From the NCBI RefSeq assembly GCF_017980685.1, contig NZ_JACXXO010000004.1, positions 186,001-250,000 on the forward strand: 64,000 nucleotides of DNA, written 5' to 3'. The stretch comes from Pseudomonas iridis. Its GTDB lineage: Bacteria > Pseudomonadota > Gammaproteobacteria > Pseudomonadales > Pseudomonadaceae. Numbering within the stretch: position 1 is the first letter of the stretch; each line of letters opens with the position of its first letter. A program made the translations under genes and the position numbers. Shown piece after piece: positions 47,665-58,696 of the stretch. Below the pieces are notes generated by a model. The model ran no database searches, was not told where the DNA came from, and saw only the letters and a program-made list of their open reading frames with translations.

Positions 47665-50600
47665 GTGCCGGGCGGTCATCCGGCGCTTGAGGATAACCGC
47701 ACGCCATGGGCAAGGTGCGATAACTATGTACCGCCATCAGCCCCGTCGACTGCCTTTGAATATCCGCCACTGAGGGGCGGATTCGCCGCCCCGGCACCGA
47801 GTTTTCTGCCCATGGACGCTGCTCTGCTATTGACCCGGCCTGAACCCACCTCCGTTGTCTGGCCTACCTTCAAACTCAATGCCCCCCTGCCCGATGAAAG
47901 TCTGGCGCTCAGCGCCATCAGTCAATGGCGACAAAGCACCGACGGCTTGCGCGAAATGTTGAAGGCCACTCCGGGCATGCGCGACACGCTCAACCGACAG
48001 CTGCGCGAAAAACTCGATGTGGACGGCGAGAACACCGGGTTGCTGTTTCCTGCCACGGATCAACAGCCTGAACGCTTTATCAGTTTCACCCAAGCCTGCG
48101 CCTTCACCTTGCAATATCCGCAGCTGGACGCGGATCTGAACCAGCAGTGTCGCGTGTCCGGTATCGATCAGGCGCACCCGCTGCGGTCGCTGCAACCGCA
48201 GCAATGGCTTGAGCGCCTGAAGATGCTTGGCATTCAACAGGCACATGCGCAGCGCTGGCGAACGTTCTGGGACAGTCGCGCGCTTGGCACCGCGCATTCC
48301 CGGCGCGAACAGGTCAAGCAGCTGTATCAACTGCATTTCGAAGCCACCGTGCACCTGGCACAAGCCCGCAAATCCCTGAGCGCCGAGCAGCTCCAACTGT
48401 TGCGGCTGGTCCTTGATCCTCCGGCCGGCGCGTTACTGCTGAACATGCAGCCGGTCTACACCGAGCAACTGACGCTGGTGCTCAAAAACCAGCACAAGGT
48501 CCGGCTCAGCGGCGCGTGGGTAATTCGCGCCGGGGCCGATGCCGACGTCAACCTCTTGCTCTACCTGCCCTGCCGCGCCGTTGCGATCCAGGCGTTTGCG
48601 CGGCGCAGCGAGATGCAAGCGTGGCTGCTCGATCAGGCCCTCGTTCCGGCCGACCTGCCGACCGACGATATCCGCTTCGAATACAGTCTCAAGACCGACG
48701 CCATGGCGCTGGGCAGCCACGATCTGCTTGCGCACCGCCAGCAATCGCAGATCACCCTGCTGACCACCCCCAGCCGTCGCGACGCGACCTTGGCTGCAGA
48801 TGCCGGACAATCCCTGTCCACGGTTGATCTGACTGATCAACAACGCAGCCACGACGAGCTCATTGCGCCACCACCCAGACCGGAGCCACCGCCGCCCCGT
48901 GTCGATGACGATGCCCTTGCAGATGAGCAGGCATTGTTCGGCAGCTTGTTCGCTGATATTCCCCGGTCCTTGCGCCAGGCTGCCCTCGACAGCCAGCGCC
49001 GTGCGTTCGAAGAACGGCACGCAGGCGAGGGAATGCAGGCAATAAAGGAATCGCTGGAGGCACTGGAAGTGGCAGAAAAGGCCGCCGAAAAGGCTGCTAC
49101 CGCGCTGCTCTATCGTGAACGGCAATCGGATCTGCGCACCTTCCAGCACGAGTTCACCGCGCTGCACGCCGCGCACAAGGCCGGGCTGCACGCCGAATGC
49201 GCCTTGCAACAAGCGCTGGGGCAACTTAGCGAAAACGAAGGCAACGCGTTTCGCACCGTGCTGGATGCAGCGCAGACAACCGGCGCCGCCGCGGTGGCAG
49301 CCAGCGTGAGCCTGTCGATGACTACACAGACCGCTGGCCAGACCACGCTCACCACGCAAGCACTCGCCGGCGTCTGGGTCGTCACCCAGCCTTGCGCCCT
49401 CGTCGACCCGGCTTCCCCCCACAGCCTGGTGCTCTACTGGCCCGGTGCAGGCGGTGGCTTACAGCGCTTCGCCCATCGTCGCGAACTGGAACGCAAGCTG
49501 TTCAGGATCGATCCGGCAGACCGCACACTGACGCTGCAGCTCAAGCAGATTCGCGGCGATGCGTTGCGCCATGGACTCAATCAACTGACCAGCGAATTCG
49601 AAGAACAGGCCGCCACGCTACGCCAGCGCCATGCCGCACCGGCCGACACCGAGCGACTCGGCGAAGAACTGCAAGTGCTGCGCAACCAGACCCTTGCCCG
49701 ATTGCAGGTACCGGTGCACGCCGCCAGAAGCCTGGCATTCACTCAGGTGCTGGAACAGGACCGAAGTGCCGCGCTGGTTTCCCACCTGCCCGACTGGCTG
49801 AAAACCATGACGCAGGCCGACCGCGTAACGCTCAAGGATCTGATCAAGGCGTATCTGGCGGCGATGCAGCGCAGTCACGCAATCATGACGCTGCTGCTGG
49901 AACCACGCGATGACTTCACCTGCAAACACCTGCATGCCCGGTTGAGCAAAGACTTTGCACTCGAGGGCAGCTTCCAGATACAGCTGGATCTACCCGATTC
50001 GACGAAATGGGAAACCCACTTCTTTGCCGCGCCCGGTGCGCCTTCAACGCCGGAGAGACTGGTCCTGCTGCCCAGTGCGGCACGTAGCAAAATGAGCCTC
50101 GAAGACCTCGCGCAGATGAACATCGACAACACGCCATCGATGAACCTCGAACCGCTGGCGCTACGGTTGCGCTTTTTGAAGGTGACGGTCAGCGGACTCG
50201 ACGATTCGCAGCGGTTGCGCCTGACGTCTGGCATCACGCGCGAATACCTGACCCGCGTGCTACCTGAACTGAACCTGCCGCAATCGTATGAACAACTGAT
50301 CCGCGACACCTTTAACGGCAAGCAGAGCGAGTCGGCATTTGCCCGCGCACATCGACGCGAATGCCTGACCGAGCCCTGGCGGCTGATGCTCCGGATGCAG
50401 GGTGAATGCGCCCTCATGCAACGGCATATCCACAGCACCGACCTGCACACGCTGAACATCGCCATCGACGCCAACACCACTCAAGCGTGGCGGCCCACTG
50501 GCAAACGCGTGGTGTTGCTCCCGGCCTATCTGAGTGCCGGGGGCAAGGACACACCCTATGAAGGCCCGGTGACACTCTCAGGCGTGACCTTTATTGAAGA

Positions 50601-53391
50601 ACAGGTCAGCGGCGTGACCTTGCTGTACCTGCCCGACAGCCCCGACGGGCAATTCCTGCGCCGCTACGACAACCTTGAAGCGGCGCGCACGGGTCTGTTC
50701 AACCTGTCGCTGTTCGACAAATGGGTCAAATACCTCGCAGGCCGGGCCCTGCAGGGCAACGTGCGCGCGCATGAGAGCCGGCTCAACCAGGCCTGGGACA
50801 GACATTTCGACGCGATGATCGGCGTCGGTCTGCCCTGGCCATCCACCACCTCGCTGAGCGAGCATTTGCTCAACGCGCATATGGGGCGGCTGATCGAAGC
50901 TCATCGCGGCACGTCTCGTTCAAACGATGCGCTGTACCTGGAGCGACATGCGCTCAAGGGCCCGCGTGCCTTCAACTACCTGAAAATGGCCCTGGGGCTG
51001 GTGCCGTTTGTGGGCACGGCACTGTCCATCTACGATGCGTGGACGGCGGCCAATCAGGCGGTGGCGGCGTTTTTGCGCGGGGAGATCGGCGACGGTTTGA
51101 GCGAGCTCAGATCGGTGCTGACGTGTCTGATCGACGCGGCCATGGACCTGCTGCCGGGCGAGATGCCGAGCTCGTTGTTGTCGCGCACGGCCCGCCAACT
51201 CACCCGTACGCGCCAGTTGCGCCGACTGGCGCGCAACGCCGCCGCCTTCCATGGCACATCGCAGCGGCAGGCTCGGCATGTGGTGCAACGCTTCATGGGC
51301 TACGAATACGAACAACCGCTTTCCCTTTCGGGTCTGCACCCGGCCACCAACGGCATTTACCGCGGGATCTACCGGCATGCCGACGGCGACTTCATCGTCC
51401 GTCAGGGGCGAATCTACGCGGTACAGCGCAGTCAGGATTCGCGTAACTGGCGCTTGCTGGGCAATAGTCGAAAAACCTACAAACAGCCCATTGCCCTGGA
51501 CGAAAACGGTGAGTGGGATACCTGGTTCGGTGTATACGGCACTGCATTCGAAGGCGGCGGACTCGGTGGCGGGCAAGTGCTCGGCCACCTGGCCGACGCG
51601 CTGGATCCGCTCTGGCCGCAGGCGATTCGTCAGCAATTGCCGCGTTGGTGGGCCGACCATGCGTTTCGCCGTCATCATCGTTTGACCGAGGCTGCCGATG
51701 ACCTGGCGGATCAGATTCAAGCCAGAGGCCGGGTGAGCGATGCGGCGATCAACCGGTATGGCAATGCCGCAGTCGAAGATCGTCCAGCACTGGTCGCGGC
51801 TGCTGAAACAGCGTGTCTGGGTGATATCGAACTGGCCAAACGCGCTTTTCAGACACTGGATGAATTGATCCCCCTGGCCAGCGGCAACAAAAAACAGGAG
51901 GCCAGGCTGTTCCGCAGCAAGACCGCCTGGCTGTTGACCGACCGCTATCGTCGCCTGGCCTACTTCACGTCACACAGTGTCCTGCCCATCACCCATAAAA
52001 TCGACGAGTTGGCGCTGGCCCTGGACAATCTGCCAATCGACAACATCGCCCGCCGGATAACTCTGCTTGAGGAGGTCCGCCTGCTGCGTTTGCAATTTCT
52101 CAGCAAGCTGGATCGGATGGAGAGCCTGAAGATCGAGCTCAACCTGTGGAACGATCGCATTCAAGTCAAGGCAGACAAGCTGCAGGTCGCCAACGAAGTC
52201 AACGATATCAACACCAAACACAGTGACGCCAATCTGCTGTACCTGCGCACCAGTCAGCGGCTGGAAACCGTCAAGCACTACGGCCAGATCAATGATGTGT
52301 CGTGGTTTTATCTGACGGGCCGGGCGAGCAAGATCCGCATTGATGTCGATCGCGCTCTGTACACGCAATACATCTTGCCGACCCTCACCGCGACCGCGGC
52401 CCAACGCAGCCAGATTCTGCAAAACTGCCTTGACCTGTACACCCGTTTTCGGCGCGAGATGAACATCTGGACCCATCGTTACCCACAGCACTTTCACCTT
52501 GATCAGGTAGAACCGCTGCTCAGCGGTATCGAGAAACTGGGCGAACGTGCACGCAAGGGCATTATCGATCCGGCGGTGGTGGCACCGGCTGGCGAATCTG
52601 CCCAGCGCGTTTTCACCACCGCCGACAATCAGCTGATGTATGGCGTCGAGCGTTGGGAGCCAACGACGCAAAAACGCCAATATGTGTCGACGGGCCGGGG
52701 CGGCCAAAAAGAAATCTGGGAACAGGGCAACGATGGTCAATTCCGCTTGTTGAACCCGCGCCCCGTCGAACCGAACATTTCCACCCACCTGACGCTTGCG
52801 GCACTGTTGACTGATGCACAGCAGCGCCTCGACACCCTCCCCGGTTATCGCACCAAGGTCCAGTCATACGCTGAGCAGAATATGCTCCCGGTCGATCTGG
52901 AGCACATGATGGTCAGCGAAGCAGCCGAACTCAATCGACGCGCCGACCGCATCGCGAACCTCGATGCGCAGAACCCGATCATCACGACTCTGCGCGACAA
53001 GGCCAGTGACCTGACCAGCAGCGGCCGCGCACTGCGAACACGGCAAGCGCTGGCCAGCCAGAAACCCACCGACGGCATGCTTGAGGATCTGCTTGCCCAG
53101 CAGGTGGTCGAGATTCGCAAGACCGCCGCGATCAAACACCTGGGCAAATATCGTGGTCGCAACGATTACCTGCAGGAATACGAGGTGTGGAACATGACGC
53201 CACCGTCGCCACAATTGCTGTGGTACGCACATTTCCACTACCGCAATCCGACGCCGGTGTTCGGGCAATTCGAGAAGGCACACTTGAAAATGCCGCAGCA
53301 CCGGTTCCTGACCCATGCGGATGACGCCGCTTTGCCCTACGCGGACATCGGTCAAACGTCGGCGGTCCTGCCCAACTTCCAGGCGCTTTGA
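47665..53391 (+). CDS. Very large toxin-like protein (DUF6543/dermonecrotic-toxin-type, Pseudomonas family)
   Basis: This 1908-residue single frame has no signal peptide. The first 1100 residues resemble the N-terminal domain of large Pseudomonas proteins annotated as dermonecrotic-toxin-domain (DUF6543) proteins: [15 protein letters not shown], a central helical section rich in Glu/Ala, and [20 protein letters not shown] hydrophobic stretch (about 1103-1165) could insert into membranes. Next is a beta-rich module around 1213-1290 ([20 protein letters not shown]), then long helices, and a C-terminal conserved piece [14 protein letters not shown] near 1855. No catalytic triad is evident. The start is unsure: GTG 47665 or ATG 47812 (1859 residues). 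Delivery route and target are unknown; an effector role is inferred. Confidence 0.72.
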   Translation: MPGGHPALEDNRTPWARCDNYVPPSAPSTAFEYPPLRGGFAAPAPSFLPMDAALLLTRPEPTSVVWPTFKLNAPLPDESLALSAISQWRQSTDGLREMLKATPGMRDTLNRQLREKLDVDGENTGLLFPATDQQPERFISFTQACAFTLQYPQLDADLNQQCRVSGIDQAHPLRSLQPQQWLERLKMLGIQQAHAQRWRTFWDSRALGTAHSRREQVKQLYQLHFEATVHLAQARKSLSAEQLQLLRLVLDPPAGALLLNMQPVYTEQLTLVLKNQHKVRLSGAWVIRAGADADVNLLLYLPCRAVAIQAFARRSEMQAWLLDQALVPADLPTDDIRFEYSLKTDAMALGSHDLLAHRQQSQITLLTTPSRRDATLAADAGQSLSTVDLTDQQRSHDELIAPPPRPEPPPPRVDDDALADEQALFGSLFADIPRSLRQAALDSQRRAFEERHAGEGMQAIKESLEALEVAEKAAEKAATALLYRERQSDLRTFQHEFTALHAAHKAGLHAECALQQALGQLSENEGNAFRTVLDAAQTTGAAAVAASVSLSMTTQTAGQTTLTTQALAGVWVVTQPCALVDPASPHSLVLYWPGAGGGLQRFAHRRELERKLFRIDPADRTLTLQLKQIRGDALRHGLNQLTSEFEEQAATLRQRHAAPADTERLGEELQVLRNQTLARLQVPVHAARSLAFTQVLEQDRSAALVSHLPDWLKTMTQADRVTLKDLIKAYLAAMQRSHAIMTLLLEPRDDFTCKHLHARLSKDFALEGSFQIQLDLPDSTKWETHFFAAPGAPSTPERLVLLPSAARSKMSLEDLAQMNIDNTPSMNLEPLALRLRFLKVTVSGLDDSQRLRLTSGITREYLTRVLPELNLPQSYEQLIRDTFNGKQSESAFARAHRRECLTEPWRLMLRMQGECALMQRHIHSTDLHTLNIAIDANTTQAWRPTGKRVVLLPAYLSAGGKDTPYEGPVTLSGVTFIEEQVSGVTLLYLPDSPDGQFLRRYDNLEAARTGLFNLSLFDKWVKYLAGRALQGNVRAHESRLNQAWDRHFDAMIGVGLPWPSTTSLSEHLLNAHMGRLIEAHRGTSRSNDALYLERHALKGPRAFNYLKMALGLVPFVGTALSIYDAWTAANQAVAAFLRGEIGDGLSELRSVLTCLIDAAMDLLPGEMPSSLLSRTARQLTRTRQLRRLARNAAAFHGTSQRQARHVVQRFMGYEYEQPLSLSGLHPATNGIYRGIYRHADGDFIVRQGRIYAVQRSQDSRNWRLLGNSRKTYKQPIALDENGEWDTWFGVYGTAFEGGGLGGGQVLGHLADALDPLWPQAIRQQLPRWWADHAFRRHHRLTEAADDLADQIQARGRVSDAAINRYGNAAVEDRPALVAAAETACLGDIELAKRAFQTLDELIPLASGNKKQEARLFRSKTAWLLTDRYRRLAYFTSHSVLPITHKIDELALALDNLPIDNIARRITLLEEVRLLRLQFLSKLDRMESLKIELNLWNDRIQVKADKLQVANEVNDINTKHSDANLLYLRTSQRLETVKHYGQINDVSWFYLTGRASKIRIDVDRALYTQYILPTLTATAAQRSQILQNCLDLYTRFRREMNIWTHRYPQHFHLDQVEPLLSGIEKLGERARKGIIDPAVVAPAGESAQRVFTTADNQLMYGVERWEPTTQKRQYVSTGRGGQKEIWEQGNDGQFRLLNPRPVEPNISTHLTLAALLTDAQQRLDTLPGYRTKVQSYAEQNMLPVDLEHMMVSEAAELNRRADRIANLDAQNPIITTLRDKASDLTSSGRALRTRQALASQKPTDGMLEDLLAQQVVEIRKTAAIKHLGKYRGRNDYLQEYEVWNMTPPSPQLLWYAHFHYRNPTPVFGQFEKAHLKMPQHRFLTHADDAALPYADIGQTSAVLPNFQAL

Positions 53392-53400
53392 GTGAGTGCG

Positions 53401-53426
53401 CCCGGCCCGCAAAAATGCGGGTCGGG
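53401..53426. terminator. Possible terminator hairpin between the toxin-like gene and metE
   Basis: CCCGGCCCGCA/TGCGGGTCGGG forms a strong stem between the convergent genes, but no clear T-run follows on either strand. Confidence 0.4.
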
Positions 53427-53448
53427 TGCAGCCTCTGCGTTGCAGGTG

Positions 53449-55761
53449 TCAGGCCAGTTGACCGCGCAACTGCCGCGCCGCCGCCACCATGTTCACCAGT
53501 GCCGCTTCCGTCTCCGGCCAGGCGCGGGTTTTCAGACCGCAATCAGGGTTGACCCACAGACGTTCGGCGGGAATACGCTGCACCGCTTTACTCATCAACT
53601 TGACCATCTCGGCGGTGTCCGGCACCCGTGGCGAGTGGATGTCATAGACGCCGGGGCCGATGTCGTTCGGGTAGTCGAACGCTTCAAAGGCCTCGAGCAA
53701 CTCCATGTCCGAACGCGAGGTTTCGAGGGTGATGACGTCGGCGTCCATGTCGGCGATGGCCTTGATCACGTCGTTGAATTCGCTGTAGCACATGTGCGTG
53801 TGAATCTGCGTTTCATCCTTAACTCCGGACGCCGTCAGACGGAACGCCTCGACCGCCCATTCCAGATATTCCTGCCATTGCGCACGCCGCAAGGGCAGGC
53901 CTTCGCGAAACGCCGCTTCGTCGATCTGCACGATCTTGATGCCGGCGTTTTCCAGATCGACCACTTCATCGCGCAGGGCCAGCGCCAGTTGCTGCGCCTG
54001 AATTTTGCGCGACACGTCCTCACGCGGGAACGACCACATCAGCATCGTCACGGGGCCGGTCAACATGCCTTTCATGACCTTGTCGGTCAGGCCTTGAGCG
54101 TAAGTAATCCAGTCGACCGTCATGGCGTGCGGCCGGCTCAGGTCACCGTAAATCACTGCCGGTTTCACACAGCGCGAACCGTAGCTCTGGACCCAGCCGA
54201 ACCGCGTGAACAGGTAACCGTCGAGTTGCTCGGCGAAGTACTCGACCATGTCGTTGCGCTCGGCTTCACCGTGTACCAGCACGTCCAGCCCGAGGCGCTC
54301 CTGAATCAACACAGCGTGGCGGATTTCACTGCGCATGGCATCGTGGTAATCGTTGGGCGACAGCTTGCCCTGCTTGAACGCCTGACGCGCCAGACGGATC
54401 GCAGCGGTCTGCGGGAACGAGCCGATGGTGGTCGTCGGGAACGTCGGCAGCTGCAGACGCGCCTGTTGCCTGGCGATGCGTTTGGCAAACGGCGAATGAC
54501 GCTGACTGTCGCTGGCATTGATCGCCTTGATCCGCGCCTGCACGTCAGCCTTGTGAATGCGTGGCGACTGCGCACGGCTGGCGTGAACAGCCCGGCTCTC
54601 GGCCAGCGCAGTTTGCACCTTGGGCGCCTGCGGATCGTTCAGCGCATCACGCAACACGGAGATTTCGCTGCACTTCTGCACGGCAAACGCCAGCCAGCTT
54701 TTGAGTTCCGGATCGAGTTTGTCTTCACGCTCGACATCCACCGGACTGTGCAGCAACGAACAGGAACTGCTGACCCACAGGTTGTCACCGAAACGCTCCT
54801 GCGCCGGTTGCAATTGCGCCAGCGCCTGCTCCAGTTCGCAGCGCCAGACGTTGCGACCGTTGACCAGCCCCACCGAGAGAATCTTGTAGGTCGGCAGGCG
54901 ATCGAGCACCTGGCCAAGTTGCTCCGGCGCGCGCACCGCGTCGATGTGCAGCCCCTGCACCGGCAGACCCACGGCCAGACCCAGGTTGTCTTCCAGGCCA
55001 CTGAAATACGTCGCCACCAGTTTCTTCAGCGGTGAATACTGGAGGATGTGATAAGCGCGTTCGAAGGCGCTTTTCCAGGCTTGCGGCAGGTCGAGGGTGA
55101 GGATCGGTTCGTCGATCTGCACCCATTCCACGCCTTGCTCGGCGAGGCGCACGAGGATTTGGTTGTACACCGGCAGCAGGCGCTCGAGCAGCTCGAGTTT
55201 GTCGAACTCGTCACCTTTCGCCTTGCCCAGCCACAGGTAGGTCAGCGGGCCGATGATCACCGGTTTGACGTTGTGGCCCAACGCTTTCGCTTCTTCGACT
55301 TCATCGAACAACTGGTTCCAGCTCAGTTTGAATGCTTGATCAGCGCTGAATTCCGGGACGAGGTAGTGGTAGTTGGTGTCGAACCACTTGGTCAGTTCTT
55401 GCGCGTATTGAGTCTTGCTGTGCTCACCGCCGCAGCAATGGCTGGTCGCACCACGGGCCATGGCGAACAGGGTGTCGAGGGTTGGCAGGCCGCGCTCGTC
55501 GCGCGCGTTGTCGAAACGCTCGGGGATCACGCCAAACATCAGCGAGTGAGTCAGCACCTGGTCGTACCAGGCGAAGTCGCCGACCGGCAGCAGATCGATG
55601 CCGGCATCTTTCTGCAATTGCCAGTGGCGGGCGCGCAGTTCACGACCGACCTGATTCAGGGCGGTCTGATCGAGATCTCCCTGCCAATAGGCTTCGAGGG
55701 CTTTTTTCAGTTCGCGGTCGGCGCCGATGCGCGGGAAACCAAGGGTGTGGGCCACGGCCAT
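53449..55761 (-). CDS. metE: Cobalamin-independent methionine synthase
   Basis: This 770-residue enzyme transfers the methyl group of 5-methyltetrahydropteroyl-triglutamate to homocysteine. It starts [13 protein letters not shown], has [14 protein letters not shown] at the start of the catalytic half and the zinc ligands in HTHMCYSEF plus the late Cys of [11 protein letters not shown]. It is full length with a strong family match throughout. It is divergent from metR, whose product activates it when homocysteine accumulates. Confidence 0.99.
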   Translation of the reverse strand: MAVAHTLGFPRIGADRELKKALEAYWQGDLDQTALNQVGRELRARHWQLQKDAGIDLLPVGDFAWYDQVLTHSLMFGVIPERFDNARDERGLPTLDTLFAMARGATSHCCGGEHSKTQYAQELTKWFDTNYHYLVPEFSADQAFKLSWNQLFDEVEEAKALGHNVKPVIIGPLTYLWLGKAKGDEFDKLELLERLLPVYNQILVRLAEQGVEWVQIDEPILTLDLPQAWKSAFERAYHILQYSPLKKLVATYFSGLEDNLGLAVGLPVQGLHIDAVRAPEQLGQVLDRLPTYKILSVGLVNGRNVWRCELEQALAQLQPAQERFGDNLWVSSSCSLLHSPVDVEREDKLDPELKSWLAFAVQKCSEISVLRDALNDPQAPKVQTALAESRAVHASRAQSPRIHKADVQARIKAINASDSQRHSPFAKRIARQQARLQLPTFPTTTIGSFPQTAAIRLARQAFKQGKLSPNDYHDAMRSEIRHAVLIQERLGLDVLVHGEAERNDMVEYFAEQLDGYLFTRFGWVQSYGSRCVKPAVIYGDLSRPHAMTVDWITYAQGLTDKVMKGMLTGPVTMLMWSFPREDVSRKIQAQQLALALRDEVVDLENAGIKIVQIDEAAFREGLPLRRAQWQEYLEWAVEAFRLTASGVKDETQIHTHMCYSEFNDVIKAIADMDADVITLETSRSDMELLEAFEAFDYPNDIGPGVYDIHSPRVPDTAEMVKLMSKAVQRIPAERLWVNPDCGLKTRAWPETEAALVNMVAAARQLRGQLA

Positions 55762-55817
55762 GTCGAGTGTGCTCCATTGCATAAAAGATGGCGCCATTGT
55801 CGACAGCCAAACCAACA

Positions 55818-55830
55818 TGAGACAAACTCA
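55818..55830. promoter_or_regulatory. Candidate MetR binding site between metE and metR
   Basis: TGAGACAAACTCA is a dyad of TGAG and CTCA with five central bases, close to the MetR consensus TGAANNNNNTTCA. It lies about 57 bases before metE and 44 before metR. Confidence 0.45.
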
Positions 55831-55873
55831 ACCTTTTCGTGTTGATCACAAGTTTTTCTCATGGAGCCAGCCG

Positions 55874-56791
55874 GTGCTTGAAATCCGTCACCTGAAAACC
55901 CTGCACGCCCTGCGCGAAGCCGACAGCCTGGTCGATGCCGCCGACCGTCTGCACCTGACCCAATCGGCACTCTCGCACCAGTTCAAGGAGCTTGAAGAAC
56001 GCCTGGGCATGCAGTTGTTCGTACGCAAGACCAAACCGGTGCGCTTCACCAGCGCCGGCCTGCGCCTGCTGCAACTGGCCGACGCGACCCTGCCACTGCT
56101 GCGCGCCGCCGAGCGCGACATCAGCCGCTTGGCCGGCGGCACGGCCGGGCGTTTGCACATGGCGATCGAATGCCACAGTTGCTTCCAGTGGCTGATGCCG
56201 ACCATCGACCAGTTCCGCGATGCGTGGCCGGAAGTAGAACTCGACCTCGCTTCAGGCTTCTCCTTCGCGCCGCTGCCGGCCTTGGCGCGTGGTGATCTGG
56301 ATCTGGTGGTGACCTCCGATCCGCAGGAAATCGCCGGCATCACCTACGTGCCGCTGTTCACCTACGAAGCCATGCTCGCGGTGGCCAATCAGCATGCGCT
56401 GGCGAGCAAACCGTACATCGTGCCCGAAGACTTGCTGACTGAAACGCTGATCACCTACCCGGTAGAACGCGACCGACTGGATATCTTCACGCGCTTCCTC
56501 GAACCGGCCGACATCGAACCGGCGCAAGTGCGCACCTCGGAACTGACGGTGATGATGATGCAACTGGTCGCCAGCGGCCGTGGCGTCTGCGGCATGCCGC
56601 ACTGGGCGCTGCATGAGTACAGCTCGCGCGGATACGTGAAAGGCAAGCGGCTGGGCGAGAAAGGCTTGTTTGCCACGCTGTACGCAGGGATACGCGCCGA
56701 CATGCTCGATGCGCCGTACATGCGCGACTTTTTGCTGACGGCCAAGGACACGTCGTTCTCGACACTGGATGGGGTGAGCGCCGTGCGCTGA
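55874..56791 (+). CDS. metR: LysR-type regulator MetR
   Basis: This 305-residue LysR protein begins VLEIRHLKTLHALREA, with the winged helix-turn-helix DAADRLHLTQSALSHQFKEL. Its effector domain contains AIECHSCFQWLMPTIDQFR, characteristic of MetR. I chose the GTG at 55874 because GGAG lies seven bases upstream and the product equals the normal MetR length. It activates metE with homocysteine as co-effector. Confidence 0.95.
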   Translation: MLEIRHLKTLHALREADSLVDAADRLHLTQSALSHQFKELEERLGMQLFVRKTKPVRFTSAGLRLLQLADATLPLLRAAERDISRLAGGTAGRLHMAIECHSCFQWLMPTIDQFRDAWPEVELDLASGFSFAPLPALARGDLDLVVTSDPQEIAGITYVPLFTYEAMLAVANQHALASKPYIVPEDLLTETLITYPVERDRLDIFTRFLEPADIEPAQVRTSELTVMMMQLVASGRGVCGMPHWALHEYSSRGYVKGKRLGEKGLFATLYAGIRADMLDAPYMRDFLLTAKDTSFSTLDGVSAVR

Positions 56792-56810
56792 AACGCTGAA
56801 TCAAAAGATC

Positions 56811-57317
56811 TTATTTTCTGGAGAGTTCACACCACATGTGGATCTTGTCGAAGTAGTCTTCGCCTACCCGCACCGCCAGCGGCTCAAGTCCAAACTGGAT
56901 AAAGCCGCAGCGCTGATACAACGTGAACGCTGCGTCGTTGCCAGCAGTCACCGTGAGCTGGACAAGCTTCAACTCAGGATGATTGTGCGCCTCGGTCAGT
57001 GCCGCTTGCACCAGCTCAAACCCCACACCGTGCTGACGAAAATCTGCCGACACATACATGCCGAACAGCGTGGCCTTGTGTCGGGCCTTCTCGCGTGGCT
57101 CGAATGCCAAACCGACAATACCAGCCAGCGTGCCACCCTCGAATGCGCCGAGCACTACATCGAGCTTGCTGGTCAGGCGCGCTTCCCACCAGCTCAGCGG
57201 CATCACTGCGCGTTCACGCACGCTGGAGGTGAATGCCTGCGGATGCCGGTCGTAGGCTTCGAGCATCAGTTCCCGATAGGCCAGGGCATGGCTGGCGTCC
57301 AGCTTTTCGATCCACAT
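56811..57317 (-). CDS. GNAT-family N-acetyltransferase
   Basis: This 168-residue single-domain acetyltransferase has the acetyl-CoA loop DFRQHGVGFELVQAAL (motif A, R/Q-x-x-G-x-G/A) and the C-terminal strand around LYQRCGFIQFGLEP. The ATG at 57317 lies one base past the lysE stop, so translation is coupled. The acceptor is unknown; related Pseudomonas proteins are unassigned. Confidence 0.88.
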   Translation of the reverse strand: MWIEKLDASHALAYRELMLEAYDRHPQAFTSSVRERAVMPLSWWEARLTSKLDVVLGAFEGGTLAGIVGLAFEPREKARHKATLFGMYVSADFRQHGVGFELVQAALTEAHNHPELKLVQLTVTAGNDAAFTLYQRCGFIQFGLEPLAVRVGEDYFDKIHMWCELSRK

Positions 57318-57318
57318 C

Positions 57319-57957
57319 TCAGGCGGCTCGCCGTTGTTCAAGCATCAAGCGAATGGCCAGACCGCCCAGCACCAGGCCCATGAAATAACGCTGCACCGCA
57401 AGCCACGTCGGGTTGCGCACGAACCACGAAGCAATGCCCGCCGCAAACAGCGCAATCAGCAGATTGACGGTGAAACTGACGCTGATCTGGGTCAGGCCGA
57501 GGATGAGGCTTTGGACGAACACCGAGCCGTGTTCAGGGCTGATGAATTGCGGAAACACCGAGAGATAGAACACCGCAATTTTCGGGTTCAGGGCACTGGT
57601 GAGAAAACCCATGGTGATCAGTTTGCGCGACGAATCCGGCGGCAACTGCTGCGCTTCGAACGGCGAACGCGCGCCGGGTTTCAGCGCCTGCCAGGCCAGC
57701 CACAGCAGGTACAGCGCACCGGCCCACTTCAATACTTCATAAGCCATCGGCACCGCGAGAAACACAGCGCTAAGACCGGCAGCAGCGGCAAACATATGCA
57801 CAAAGAAACCCGCGACCACACCCAGCAACGACGTGACGCCCGCCTTGCGCCCCTGACAGATCGAACGCGAGATCAGATAGATCATGTTCGGCCCCGGCGT
57901 GAGGACCATCAGCAACGCGGCAGCAGCGAAAATCAGCAGGTCTTGAAGCGGGATCAT
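57319..57957 (-). CDS. LysE/RhtB-family exporter
   Basis: This 212-residue membrane protein has six hydrophobic helices and the LysE signature TPGPNMIYLISRSICQGR near residue 20, with an internal GFLTSALNPKIAVFY motif. Members export amino acids or related metabolites. It lies 24 bases after the Nudix gene and one base before the acetyltransferase, forming a three-gene unit. The substrate is unknown. Confidence 0.9.
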   Translation of the reverse strand: MIPLQDLLIFAAAALLMVLTPGPNMIYLISRSICQGRKAGVTSLLGVVAGFFVHMFAAAAGLSAVFLAVPMAYEVLKWAGALYLLWLAWQALKPGARSPFEAQQLPPDSSRKLITMGFLTSALNPKIAVFYLSVFPQFISPEHGSVFVQSLILGLTQISVSFTVNLLIALFAAGIASWFVRNPTWLAVQRYFMGLVLGGLAIRLMLEQRRAA

Positions 57958-57981
57958 GGCGGGCGTCCCTTGCGTTAATGA

Positions 57982-58416
57982 TCAGGCGATTCTGGACAGC
58001 GAGGCTCGATAAAACGGCAGGATCAGGTCGCGTGTCAATGGCGCCAGTTCGAGCGCCGGATCAGTGGCCGGATCGACCCAGATGACCTCTTCGATTTCAG
58101 CCGCCGGGGAGACTTCGGCATCGATGGTCAGTTGAAAAATTTCTGCCTGTACGACAAATCCCGGTTCATTGGCGGCGGGAGCTGAAAACTGGCCAAGGAA
58201 CGTTGCCTGTGTGGGGTCGATGACCAATCCCAACTCTTCTTCCAGCTCACGGGCCAGTGCCTGCACCGGCAATTCATCGGCTTCGATCTTGCCGCCCGGT
58301 TGCATGAACGCCGTGGTGGCGCGTTTGCGTACCAGCAAGGTCTGGCCGTCGGCGTTGAGCAACAGCGCGGCGGCAATGTGGATGATGCGAGGTGAAACGG
58401 CGGATGGACACGTCAT
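57982..58416 (-). CDS. Nudix hydrolase
   Basis: This 144-residue protein has a complete Nudix box (Gx5Ex7REUxEExGU) from GGKIEADELPVQ to ARELEEELGL (about 51-73), the Mg-dependent pyrophosphohydrolase motif. The start MTCPSAVSPRI excludes 13 upstream in-frame residues that are not family-like. It is first in an operon with a LysE-type exporter and a GNAT acetyltransferase. The nucleotide substrate is unknown. Confidence 0.9.
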   Translation of the reverse strand: MTCPSAVSPRIIHIAAALLLNADGQTLLVRKRATTAFMQPGGKIEADELPVQALARELEEELGLVIDPTQATFLGQFSAPAANEPGFVVQAEIFQLTIDAEVSPAAEIEEVIWVDPATDPALELAPLTRDLILPFYRASLSRIA

Positions 58417-58525
58417 GAGGCAGCCACGGGCTCGGAAAAACCGCAAGGATCCCATGCCTGCCCCGCCAACGTCACCTCACACGCCATCACCCTTGTTTCT
58501 GTAGCGCCCCTTCTACTTCCTCCAC

Positions 58526-58606
58526 GGGGATATTTCAGTGCGCAGCGAACTCGGGGCTGGCACCACGTTCCGCGTGCTGTTGCCGCTGCGTCAGTCTGCT
58601 GCCTGA
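58526..58606 (+). pseudogene. C-terminal remnant of a sensor histidine kinase
   Basis: Read in frame, bases 58526-58606 encode GDISVRSELGAGTTFRVLLP and six more residues before TGA. This is the very end of a HATPase_c domain (the strand pair with GxGTTFxxxLP). In the same frame an upstream TAG at 58502-58504 closes it, and no start or preceding kinase domain exists; the adjacent DNA is a Nudix promoter region. It is what is left of a deleted kinase gene. Confidence 0.7.
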
Positions 58607-58696
58607 CGCCGAAATAGTCAGAAAGTCTCCCTGTTCACGGTTTCTTCGTTGGCGCAGAATCCCAGCTGCCCTCAAGGTCCGAACCAAGGAAACCGT

